Shown in pieces: positions 56,984 to 64,000 of a stretch of 64,000 bases of DNA (its first letter is position 1; every line of letters starts with the position of its first letter). The stretch spans positions 62,001-126,000 of the forward strand of contig NZ_LXTQ01000020.1 of NCBI RefSeq assembly GCF_001645185.1, in the 5' to 3' direction. The position numbers and the translations under genes are program-made. The DNA is from Methylobacillus sp. MM3 (GTDB lineage: Bacteria; Pseudomonadota; Gammaproteobacteria; Burkholderiales; Methylophilaceae). Under the pieces are notes generated by a model. It was not told the DNA's origin. It searched no databases and saw only the letters and a list, made by a program, of their open reading frames with translations.

Positions 56984-59797
56984 ATGAGCGAACTCGACAA
57001 ATCCTTTGAACCCAAGAACATAGAAAACCGCTGGTACTCCTTTTGGGAGGGCCAAGGTTACTTTGCCGCCGGCCTGGACACGGCAAAATCCGATAACTTC
57101 TGCATCCTGCTGCCGCCGCCCAACGTCACCGGCACGCTGCACATGGGGCATGGTTTCAACCAGACCATCATGGATGCGCTGACGCGTTACCATCGCATGC
57201 GCGGCGCCAATACGCTGTGGCAGCCGGGCACCGACCACGCCGGCATCGCGACGCAGATTGTCGTCGAGCGCCAACTTGATGCGCAGGGTCTCTCCCGCCA
57301 CGACCTCGGCCGCGAAAAATTCCTCGAAAAAGTGTGGGAGTGGAAAGAGCATTCCGGCTCCACCATCACCCGCCAGATGCGCCGCCTGGGTACTTCGCCC
57401 GACTGGAGCCGCGAGCGTTTCACGATGGACGAAGGTCTTTCCAAGATCGTCACCGAAACCTTCGTGCGCCTGTTCCGCGAAGGCCTGATCTACCGCGGCA
57501 AGCGCCTGGTCAACTGGGATCCCAAGCTGCACACCGCCGTGTCCGACCTGGAAGTGATCAGCGAGGAAGAAGATGGTTCGCTGTGGCACATTCGCTACCC
57601 GCTGGCCGATGGCTCGGGCTCGCTGACCGTTGCCACCACACGTCCGGAAACCATGCTGGGCGATACCGCCGCGATGGTGCATCCGGAGGACGAACGCTAC
57701 GCGCATCTGATCGGCAAGACCGTGAAGCTGCCGCTGTGTGATCGCGAAATCCCTATCATTGCCGACGACTACGTGGATCGCGAATTTGGAACCGGCGTGG
57801 TCAAGGTAACGCCAGCGCACGACTTCAACGACTACGCGGTCGGTCAACGCCACAACCTGCCGATCCTGTCCATCCTGACGCTGGATGCGAAGATCAACGA
57901 TCACGCGCCGGAAAAATACCGCGGCATGGACCGCTTCGACGCGCGCAAGGCAATCGTTGCCGACCTCGAAGCGCTGGGCCTGCTGGAAAAAATCGACAAG
58001 CACAAGCTCAAGGTGCCCAGAGGCGACCGTACCGGCGTGGTGATCGAGCCGATGCTGACCGATCAGTGGTTCGTCGCAATGAGCAAGCCCGGCGAAAACG
58101 GCAAATCCATTACCGAACAGGCGCTGGAAGTGGTCGCCAACGGCGAGATCAAGTTTCATCCGGAAAACTGGGTCAACACCTACAACCAGTGGCTCAACAA
58201 TATTCAGGACTGGTGCATCTCGCGCCAGCTCTGGTGGGGCCATCAGATACCTGCGTGGTACGGCGTCAATGGCGAAGTGTTCGTCGCGCACAGCGAGGAA
58301 GAAGCGCGCCACCTGGCAGACAAGGAAGGCTATGCCGGCGTGCTGACGCGCGACCCGGATGTGCTGGACACCTGGTACTCCTCCGCACTGTGGCCTTTCT
58401 CCACGCTGGACTGGACACCGGAATGGCCGGAGCAGTCCAACCCAGCGCTCGACTTGTTCTTGCCTTCTTCAGTGCTAGTAACCGGCTTCGACATCATCTT
58501 CTTCTGGGTGGCGCGCATGGTAATGATGACCAGGCACATCACCGGCAAGATTCCGTTCAAGGACGTATACGTGCATGGTCTGATCCGCGATGCGGAAGGC
58601 CAGAAGATGTCCAAGTCCAAAGGCAACGTGCTTGACCCGATCGACCTGATCGATGGCATCGGCATCGAAGAACTGGTGAAAAAGCGCACTACCGGCCTGA
58701 TGAACCCCAAGCAGGCCGAACAGATTGAAAAGCGCACCCGCAAGGAATTTCCCGAAGGCATCCCGGCCTTCGGCACCGATGCGTTGCGCTTCACCTTCGC
58801 CAGCCTCGCCAGCCCCGGCCGCGACATCAAGTTCGACATGCATCGCTGCGAAGGCTACCGCAACTTCTGCAACAAGCTGTGGAACGCCACCCGCTTCGTA
58901 CTGATGAATTGCGAAGGCCAGGACTGCGGCATGGAGCCGTGCAAGGCCGATTGCGGGCCGGACGGCTATCTCGATTTCTCCCAGGCCGATCGCTGGATCG
59001 TCAGCCTGCTGCAACGCACCGAAGCCGAAGTCGAAAAGAGCTTTGCCGACTACCGTTTCGATTACGTCGCACAAGCCATCTACAAATTCGTCTGGGATGA
59101 GTACTGCGATTGGTATCTGGAAATCGCCAAGGTGCAGCTCGCCAACGGCAGCGACGCGCAAAAGCGCGCCACCCGCCGTACTCTGCTCCGCGTGCTGGAA
59201 ACCGTGCTGCGCCTGGCGCACCCGGTCATTCCCTTTATCACTGAAGAACTGTGGCAAACGGTATCCAAGTTCACCGGTGCGGAAGGCGAAACCATTATGG
59301 TGCAACGCTACCCGCAGCCGCAGTCCGAGAAAATCGACGTGGCCGCCGAAGCCTGGGTCGCTACGCTGAAACAAGCTGTCGATGCATGCCGAAGCCTGCG
59401 GGGTGAGATGGGCGTTTCCCCGGCGCAGCGTGTGCCGCTGGTGGCTGAGGGCTCAAAAGCCGTGCTGGAGGCCTATGCCCCTTATTTCAAGGCCTTGGCC
59501 AAGCTGTCGGACATGGATATTGTCGAAGCATTACCGCAAGCCGATGCCCCGGTCGCGGTTATCGGCGACTTCCGTCTGATGCTCAAGATCGAAGTGGATG
59601 TGGCTGCGGAGAAAGAACGCCTCGGCAAGGAAATCACTCGTCTCGAAAGTGAGATCACGAAAGCCAATGCCAAGCTGTCCAATGCCGGCTTTGTTGACCG
59701 GGCGCCTGCCGCCGTCGTGGCGCAAGAGAAGGAAAGGTTGGCTGGATTTAGTGCGACCTTGGAGAAAGTGCGCGGGCAATTCGCACGACTGAGCTGA
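56984..59797 (+). CDS. valS: Valyl-tRNA synthetase
   Basis: A 937-residue class I synthetase from the ATG at 56984 ([18 protein letters not shown]); a GTG 18 bp upstream is less likely. The HIGH motif is [12 protein letters not shown], the editing domain includes [12 protein letters not shown], and KMSKS is in [14 protein letters not shown]. The anticodon-binding domain and a C-terminal coiled coil (about 870-937) complete it. TGTGATAAAAT just before the ATG resembles an extended -10, implying a very short leader. Confidence 0.98.
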   Translation: MSELDKSFEPKNIENRWYSFWEGQGYFAAGLDTAKSDNFCILLPPPNVTGTLHMGHGFNQTIMDALTRYHRMRGANTLWQPGTDHAGIATQIVVERQLDAQGLSRHDLGREKFLEKVWEWKEHSGSTITRQMRRLGTSPDWSRERFTMDEGLSKIVTETFVRLFREGLIYRGKRLVNWDPKLHTAVSDLEVISEEEDGSLWHIRYPLADGSGSLTVATTRPETMLGDTAAMVHPEDERYAHLIGKTVKLPLCDREIPIIADDYVDREFGTGVVKVTPAHDFNDYAVGQRHNLPILSILTLDAKINDHAPEKYRGMDRFDARKAIVADLEALGLLEKIDKHKLKVPRGDRTGVVIEPMLTDQWFVAMSKPGENGKSITEQALEVVANGEIKFHPENWVNTYNQWLNNIQDWCISRQLWWGHQIPAWYGVNGEVFVAHSEEEARHLADKEGYAGVLTRDPDVLDTWYSSALWPFSTLDWTPEWPEQSNPALDLFLPSSVLVTGFDIIFFWVARMVMMTRHITGKIPFKDVYVHGLIRDAEGQKMSKSKGNVLDPIDLIDGIGIEELVKKRTTGLMNPKQAEQIEKRTRKEFPEGIPAFGTDALRFTFASLASPGRDIKFDMHRCEGYRNFCNKLWNATRFVLMNCEGQDCGMEPCKADCGPDGYLDFSQADRWIVSLLQRTEAEVEKSFADYRFDYVAQAIYKFVWDEYCDWYLEIAKVQLANGSDAQKRATRRTLLRVLETVLRLAHPVIPFITEELWQTVSKFTGAEGETIMVQRYPQPQSEKIDVAAEAWVATLKQAVDACRSLRGEMGVSPAQRVPLVAEGSKAVLEAYAPYFKALAKLSDMDIVEALPQADAPVAVIGDFRLMLKIEVDVAAEKERLGKEITRLESEITKANAKLSNAGFVDRAPAAVVAQEKERLAGFSATLEKVRGQFARLS

Positions 59798-59800
59798 GTC

Positions 59801-59825
59801 GAAAGGCGGGCTTTACCCGCCTTTC
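59801..59825. terminator. Bidirectional hairpin between valS and the sulfur-transfer operon
   Basis: A perfect 10-bp stem GAAAGGCGGG/CCCGCCTTTC with a 5-base loop lies between the convergent stops and overlaps the last bases of the DsrE-like gene. The T-runs are short (3) on either strand. Confidence 0.65.
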
Positions 59826-60291
59826 AGATAAACAGATTGACGTCCGATTCGCCGGCAAACTCGAAGAACGTTGCCGCGCCACCGATTTCGATGCCGTCGA
59901 TGAACTCCTCACGTTTGAAGTCGAACAGGTCCATCGTCATCTGGCAGGCAATCAACTTGACGCCAGATTCCAGACAAATTTCGCGTAGTTCTTGAATTGA
60001 CGCCACGCCCTTGTCGGCGATTTTCTGCTTCATCATCATGGTCGCCATCGACTCCAGTCCGGGCAACATTTGCACCAGGTTGGGCATCGGTACTGGCATC
60101 GGCATCGCCGGGTTGCCCAGCGGGCTGACTTTGAGATCGGAGATATCCTTTTTCAGTAGCGTCAGGCCATAAAAGGTGAAAAAAATGCTGACTTCATAAT
60201 CCAGCGCGGCGGCCGTGGAAGCCAGAATAAACGGCGGATAAGCCCAATCCAGCGTGCCTTTCGATGCGATCAAGGCAAGCTTTTTTGCCAT
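59824..60291 (-). CDS. DsrE/DsrF/DrsH-like family protein (DsrE2 type)
   Basis: 155 residues: LALIASKGTLDWAYPPFILA at the start, a Met/Pro-rich middle (PAMPMPVPMPNLVQMLPG) and ICLESGVKLIACQMTMDLFDF, whose Cys in IACQM is the conserved persulfide-carrying position. The Met-rich middle segment (about 60-90) is hydrophobic and may touch membrane. It is last in an operon with TusA and rhodanese; such rhd-tusA-dsrE2 sets pass sulfane sulfur in the cytoplasm. Whether it feeds oxidation or biosynthesis is not evident. Confidence 0.9.
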   Translation of the reverse strand: MAKKLALIASKGTLDWAYPPFILASTAAALDYEVSIFFTFYGLTLLKKDISDLKVSPLGNPAMPMPVPMPNLVQMLPGLESMATMMMKQKIADKGVASIQELREICLESGVKLIACQMTMDLFDFKREEFIDGIEIGGAATFFEFAGESDVNLFI

Positions 60292-60294
60292 GAT

Positions 60295-60531
60295 CTACGC
60301 TCTCTTTTTCATGACGAACGTGAATTCGCCATTGGCCGCTTCATGCGAAAGCAGTTCGTGCCCCGTTTGTTTGCAGAAGGCCTGAAAATCCTTGACTGAC
60401 CCGGGGTCAGTCGCGACGACCTTCAAAATCTGGCCGGGCTGTAACTCGGCCAATGACTTTTTGCAACGCAGGATGGGCAACGGACAATTCAGTCCGCGCG
60501 CATCCAGTTCCTTGTCGAATTCCATCATCAA
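60295..60531 (-). CDS. tusA: Sulfur carrier protein TusA family
   Basis: 78 residues. The N-terminal motif LDARGLNCPLPILRCKKSL contains the sulfur-carrying Cys in CPLP. The C-terminal part is the usual beta-alpha SirA fold (FTFVMKKRA end). It lies 3 bp from the DsrE-like gene and 3 bp from the rhodanese gene. It accepts sulfane sulfur from the rhodanese and hands it on. It may be a dissimilatory paralogue rather than the tRNA-thiolation TusA. Confidence 0.93.
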   Translation of the reverse strand: MMMEFDKELDARGLNCPLPILRCKKSLAELQPGQILKVVATDPGSVKDFQAFCKQTGHELLSHEAANGEFTFVMKKRA

Positions 60532-60534
60532 CTC

Positions 60535-60858
60535 CTAGCGTTTTGGTTCCAGTGCATAGCCGGCAGCGCCCCAGCCAAGCACGCCGCCACGCAAGTTGAA
60601 AACGTTTTCGCGGCCTTGGCTAGCGATGAAGCTGGAGGCCTGTGCCGAGCGTATGCCGCTGTGGCAATAAAAAACCAATGGGGTTTCACCTTCGAGCTCC
60701 TGAGTGCGAAGTGGAATGAGGTGAAGTGGGATATGAGTCGCACCGTGAATGATGCCTCTTGCTGCTTCCTCGTCAGTTCTAACGTCTACGAGCATCACAT
60801 CGCTGTCACTCATCAGAGCTTGCAGACGGATGCTATCGATTTCCTGATAACTAGCCAT
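60535..60858 (-). CDS. Single-domain rhodanese-like sulfurtransferase
   Basis: 107 residues, one rhodanese domain. The active-site loop is YCHSGIRS with the persulfide Cys at about 65; structural motifs are MLVDVRTDEEAARG and GAAGYALEP. No signal peptide, so it is cytoplasmic. It is first in the rhd-tusA-dsrE operon. The source of its sulfur is not known from the sequence. Confidence 0.93.
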   Translation of the reverse strand: MASYQEIDSIRLQALMSDSDVMLVDVRTDEEAARGIIHGATHIPLHLIPLRTQELEGETPLVFYCHSGIRSAQASSFIASQGRENVFNLRGGVLGWGAAGYALEPKR

Positions 60859-60975
60859 GAGGGTTTCTAACTCTAAAATCTATACTATATCAGCGCTTAC
60901 TAAAGTTCGCCTGCTTAAGGTATTGCCGTTTCGCTGCTGATTCAGGCATGTTTTGACATCATTGGACGATGTTCT

Positions 60976-61536
60976 TTAATGAGAGACACCGTCACGCCGT
61001 AATACTTTTACGACAGTAAGCCATAATATCTGTAAATCGAACCACATGGATCTGCGTTGCAGATACTCCCTGTCCAGCTCTACCTTTTCGGGTATCGGCA
61101 ATTCATCTCTTCCGTTGATCTGGGCCCATCCCGTCAGGCCCGGCGTGAGGACATGCAATCCGTATTGCGTGCGAAGCGCTATCAAATCCTCTTGGTTGAA
61201 CAGGGCGGGCCGAGGACCGACGAAGCTCATCTCACCGCGCAGAATGGACCATATCTGGGGTAATTCATCCAGGCTTGATCTTCTCAGGAATGAACCAATG
61301 GGAGTGAGGTATTGGTCAGGCTCGGCGAGCAAGTGCGTTGCAACCGCCGGAGTATCGGTCCGCATGCTTCGGAATTTGGGCATTCTGAAAAGCCGATTAT
61401 GCTTTCCGACCCTTTCGCTCCAATAGAAAATCGGGCCGACGGACGTTAAGCGTACGCACAGTGCGACCATCATAATTGGCACTAGCAATATCAGCCCCAC
61501 GCATATTGCTAGCAACACATCAAAAGTACGTTTCAA
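60976..61536 (-). CDS. Undecaprenyl-phosphate sugar phosphotransferase (initiating glycosyltransferase)
   Basis: 186 residues, the short monotopic form of the Bac_transf family. One N-terminal hydrophobic hairpin (about 6-26), then KFRSMR, the catalytic DE in SSLDELPQIWSILRGEMSFVGPRP and PGLTGWAQINGRDELP. It transfers a sugar-1-phosphate to undecaprenyl phosphate to start a polysaccharide. No other polysaccharide genes adjoin it; the gtr-like cluster is 7 kb away. The product is unknown. Confidence 0.92.
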   Translation of the reverse strand: MKRTFDVLLAICVGLILLVPIMMVALCVRLTSVGPIFYWSERVGKHNRLFRMPKFRSMRTDTPAVATHLLAEPDQYLTPIGSFLRRSSLDELPQIWSILRGEMSFVGPRPALFNQEDLIALRTQYGLHVLTPGLTGWAQINGRDELPIPEKVELDREYLQRRSMWFDLQILWLTVVKVLRRDGVSH

Positions 61537-61803
61537 TTATTTTCTCTGTGCCAGTCTATTGAGGTATGCAATGGGCGGCAATCATTCAGATTGCGACAAA
61601 TCACCAATTGAACGAATTGTGCCACTGGATTGATCGGCTTTGAAAGCGATTTAACCTCGCGCCTGAGCCTGCTTACTTTGAAATTTAATTATTGAGGGCA
61701 TTGCCGATAGCATCATTGGCTTTGAGTAATGAGGAGTCAATGTCGGTTAAAGACATTTATGAGGGCCTTTCAGCGAGACAGCGCTTCAATGATTGTATTC
61801 AGC
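61537..61803. other. AT-rich intergenic region
   Basis: 267 bp between two minus-strand genes, more AT-rich than neighbouring DNA. I see no ORF with support, no RNA and no repeat related to elements A and B. Confidence 0.5.
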
Positions 61804-63054
61804 CTATCCAGACGCTACCCGGTTTCGCCCGGACGCCTTTGCGTGATACAGCGCTTCATCCACCCGTTTGAACAGGGTATCAACATCTTCGCCTGTTTGG
61901 CATTCGGCGACACCAATGCTAACGGTTATGTGCGGAAAGTCTGGTCGGCTAAATTGTTCGACAGTCTGCCGAAGCGATTCCGCCATGGACAGAGCACCAT
62001 CCAGGTTGGTTTGAGGAAGAAGAATTACAAATTCCTCACCACCCCATCGACAAACAGAATCACTTTCTCGCACTCGGGACTCCAAGGTTCTCGCAAGCAA
62101 TAACAAGACCTCATCGCCTTTGCGGTGACCGTATTGGTCATTGATATTCTTGAAGAGGTCCGCATCAATCATCAGCATGCTGTAATTTTGACCGTAACGC
62201 TCAGTCTGGGTATGGGCGCTTTGGACCAAGTGAAGAAACTGACGTCGATTCCACAGGCCGGTTAGCGGGTCTTGTAATGCTTGTTGCTGCAACTCCTGCT
62301 CTAGACGCTTTTGTTCGGTGATGTCATGAATGATGCCGAGCATCAGTCGCTTACCATTCAGTATCACGGGGCTGGCATAGGTCTGAACGTATCGCGTACT
62401 TCCATCAGACAATTTATGCATGAAGCTCAAAGGCTTATGGCCACCGGGAAGTTTTGCAACCTCATTCATGACGGGAAGGACATCCCGACCCATAACGTTG
62501 ATTTCCCACGTATGTTTTTGGAGCATCTCTTCTGGGGGGTAGCCATAGAACCGGATTGCAGCCAGATTTGCGTCGACTATTCGTCCATCCTCTTCGGGGT
62601 CGATAAGTAGCATTGGCGCGCTACTGGTTCGAAAAAATTGCTCATAGCAGATGTCATCAATGCAATTATCTTCCCGATGATACGACCGGCCAAAGCCGGA
62701 GGTAAGCTCCGAGGAAGCTATTTCCGAACCAGTTATTCCTTCAACGACGATGACGGGTTCCTGCCCTTCCCACTGGGCTAAAGACAGGCGGCAACTCAGT
62801 GGCTGGGTTATTCCTTCTTTTTGGACGGTCCAGATTTCGACGATTAACTCTTTTTTAGCCAGGGCGCACAGATAGGCGTCGAGCTGAGTCTGAGAGCGTG
62901 CGGAAAAGCGACCATGACGCAGATGGCCCAGATTAAGCTCTACCGATAAATTCATAGCCGCTGAATTGGCAAAGAATATTTCCTGAGTTCTCGGCAAAAC
63001 CAGCCAGACAGGTGTGCTCAGGAGACTTAGTGCATCTAGTTGGGGCGCTTCCAT
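61804..63054 (-). CDS. PAS domain-containing diguanylate cyclase
   Basis: 416 residues, no membrane segment. A weak N-terminal PAS-like region (about 5-110), a clear PAS (about 135-245, FYGYPPEEMLQKHTWEI, ending GIIHDITEQKRLEQE) and a GGDEF domain (about 250-416). The active site is GGEEF in CRWGGEEFVILLP, and the inhibitory I-site RESD lies five residues before it, so it should make c-di-GMP with product feedback. The signal sensed is unknown. It stands alone, with the sugar transferase downstream. Confidence 0.95.
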   Translation of the reverse strand: MEAPQLDALSLLSTPVWLVLPRTQEIFFANSAAMNLSVELNLGHLRHGRFSARSQTQLDAYLCALAKKELIVEIWTVQKEGITQPLSCRLSLAQWEGQEPVIVVEGITGSEIASSELTSGFGRSYHREDNCIDDICYEQFFRTSSAPMLLIDPEEDGRIVDANLAAIRFYGYPPEEMLQKHTWEINVMGRDVLPVMNEVAKLPGGHKPLSFMHKLSDGSTRYVQTYASPVILNGKRLMLGIIHDITEQKRLEQELQQQALQDPLTGLWNRRQFLHLVQSAHTQTERYGQNYSMLMIDADLFKNINDQYGHRKGDEVLLLLARTLESRVRESDSVCRWGGEEFVILLPQTNLDGALSMAESLRQTVEQFSRPDFPHITVSIGVAECQTGEDVDTLFKRVDEALYHAKASGRNRVASG

Positions 63055-63175
63055 CGGGACTGAATGGTATTCGACACCAGCAGATTACCGTAATTTGGCG
63101 CTTCAGTCTCAGCCTACTCAAATTTCACTTAAAGAGGTTCTTCATCCCCCGATGGCAGACATCCAGATTGCGGTA

Positions 63176-63280
63176 CTACCGCTGATCGGCTTCCGATGGG
63201 AAGCCGGAGCGGAAGATGTCCTGGCCCTGGATGCGCAGGCGAAAGGCCCAGCCTTTGCCGTCCTGATGGGGGTTAGTCAT
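63176..63280 (-). pseudogene. Relic of a tyrosine recombinase/integrase (N-terminal arm-binding fragment)
   Basis: 34 codons, MTNPHQDGKGWAFRLRIQGQ and on to DIFRSGFPSEADQR, then a TAG. It keeps a perfect ribosome site (AGGAGGTGAGCC). The GWAFRLRIxGQDIxRSGFxSE pattern is, from memory, the N-terminal arm-type DNA-binding region of phage/island integrases; everything after it is gone. It lies 250 bp beyond the 3' end of tRNA-Phe, a classic integration target. No att duplication is visible in this window. Confidence 0.65.
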
Positions 63281-63399
63281 GGCTCACCTCCTGGTTGGAG
63301 GCAGGGTAGGAAACAACGCGTGGGGTAAATTACAACATCACCACTCCTTTTTGTGGAGTCGCGTATCGCTTGGGAAAACGATTTTTCTCACAGTTTTTG

Positions 63400-63431
63400 G
63401 CGGTCAACCGAAAATATTTTCCGTTGACCGC
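63400..63431. repeat. 32-bp near-perfect palindrome
   Basis: Half site GCGGTCAAC, then a centre containing AAAATATTTT, then GTTGACCGC. 15 of 16 base pairs match and there is no loop, so it is a dyad for a dimeric DNA-binding protein rather than an RNA hairpin. It lies between tRNA-Phe and the integrase relic. Confidence 0.75.
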
Positions 63432-63474
63432 ATACAACCGCAAGGGTCACCGAGATGCGAGTGTCAGAATCCAA

Positions 63475-63501
63475 CAAAAAGCCCAACGCAGTGGTTGGGC
63501 T
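63475..63501 (-). terminator. Rho-independent terminator of tRNA-Phe
   Basis: On the minus strand the stem AGCCCAAC/GTTGGGCT with loop CACTGC is followed by a T-run, about 30 bp after the tRNA. Confidence 0.9.
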
Positions 63502-63529
63502 ATGTTGTTGATTCTACTGAATCGTATCC

Positions 63530-63605
63530 TGGTGGCCAGGGGCGGAATCGAACCGTCGACACGCGGATTTTCAATCCGCTGCTCTACCAACTGAGCTACC
63601 TGGCC
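63530..63605 (-). tRNA. tRNA-Phe (GAA)
   Basis: A cloverleaf on the minus strand: acceptor GGCCAGG/CCTGGCC, D-arm AGCTCAGTTGGTAGAGC, anticodon stem GCGGA/TCCGC with loop TTGAAAA (anticodon GAA at 63570-63572), T-loop GGTTCGATTCC and an encoded CCA. Its own promoter and terminator are visible. Confidence 0.97.
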
Positions 63606-63641
63606 ACATCCTGCTACCCGGTGAGGGCGTCAGGAGGCGGG

Positions 63642-63669
63642 ATTATAGCAAACTCGCTGCGTCTGGCAA
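63642..63669 (-). promoter_or_regulatory. Promoter of tRNA-Phe
   Basis: On the minus strand TTGCCA (63664-63669), a 16-bp spacer and perfect TATAAT (63642-63647), 37 bp before the tRNA, with GC-rich bases after the -10. Confidence 0.85.
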
Positions 63670-63746
63670 AAGAATTTTCTTTCTACTCGTTTGACTCTGC
63701 CTGTTCGGTGGGGTACAAACCATTTTCACTATTTATCACCTCATGA

Positions 63747-64000
<254 letters not shown>

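Overview
The window is a 64 kb stretch of a betaproteobacterial chromosome around the replication origin. Gene order (gyrB-dnaN-dnaA | rpmH-rnpA-yidD-yidC-mnmE, mnmG-rsmG-parA-parB, atpIBEFHAGDC, glmU-glmS) and protein sequences fit the order Nitrosomonadales. Family Gallionellaceae (Sideroxydans/Gallionella-like) is my best guess, from general resemblance only. No rRNA operon, CRISPR array, intact insertion sequence or prophage is visible.

Layout. (1) 1-7503, minus strand: an accessory cluster reading away from the origin. It encodes a nucleoid-associated (NA37/YejK-like) protein, a coiled-coil membrane protein, a large DNA methyltransferase with an AT-rich specificity region, an SF2 helicase and the start of a probable GIY-YIG nuclease. 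It looks like a restriction/defence island next to gyrB. (2) 7.7-13 kb, minus strand: gyrB, dnaN, dnaA. A DnaA-box-bearing AT-rich gap lies between dnaN and dnaA, and a parS site lies between gyrB and dnaN. (3) 13-33.5 kb, mostly plus strand: ribosomal protein L34, RNase P protein, YidD/YidC, tRNA-modification GTPase, a small cytochrome b / SHP-like cytochrome c pair (minus), a second parS, mnmG-rsmG-parA-parB, the whole F1Fo ATP synthase operon, glmU-glmS and a second, orphan ParA. (4) 33.5-42.7 kb: SDR, DsbA, SPOR protein and argS (minus); priA (plus); hemE and gltD (minus). priA is bracketed by two copies of an unusual structured repeat. (5) 42.7-50.4 kb, minus: gltB, hemL, thiE, thiD. (6) 50.5-60.9 kb: tRNA-His, a ThiF/MoeB-type E1-like enzyme, a gtr-like three-gene glycosylation cluster, SPFH/NfeD, LemA with a GIDE/EF-hand membrane protein, valS, and a rhodanese-TusA-DsrE sulfur-transfer operon. 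(7) 61-64 kb: a lone sugar-phosphate transferase, a PAS-GGDEF diguanylate cyclase, an integrase relic beside tRNA-Phe, and the 5' end of cobT.

The most interesting signal is the pair of about 270-bp elements at 37366-37633 and 39817-40085. Each has long, nearly perfect terminal inverted repeats and folds as a three-way junction with two internal hairpins. The two copies share a core, but their paired arms differ mainly by transitions that are matched on the opposite arm. That is compensatory change, as expected of a structured RNA or hairpin DNA element, and I do not recognise a named family. The second most interesting is the five-gene defence-like cluster at the left edge, especially the NA37-membrane protein pair.
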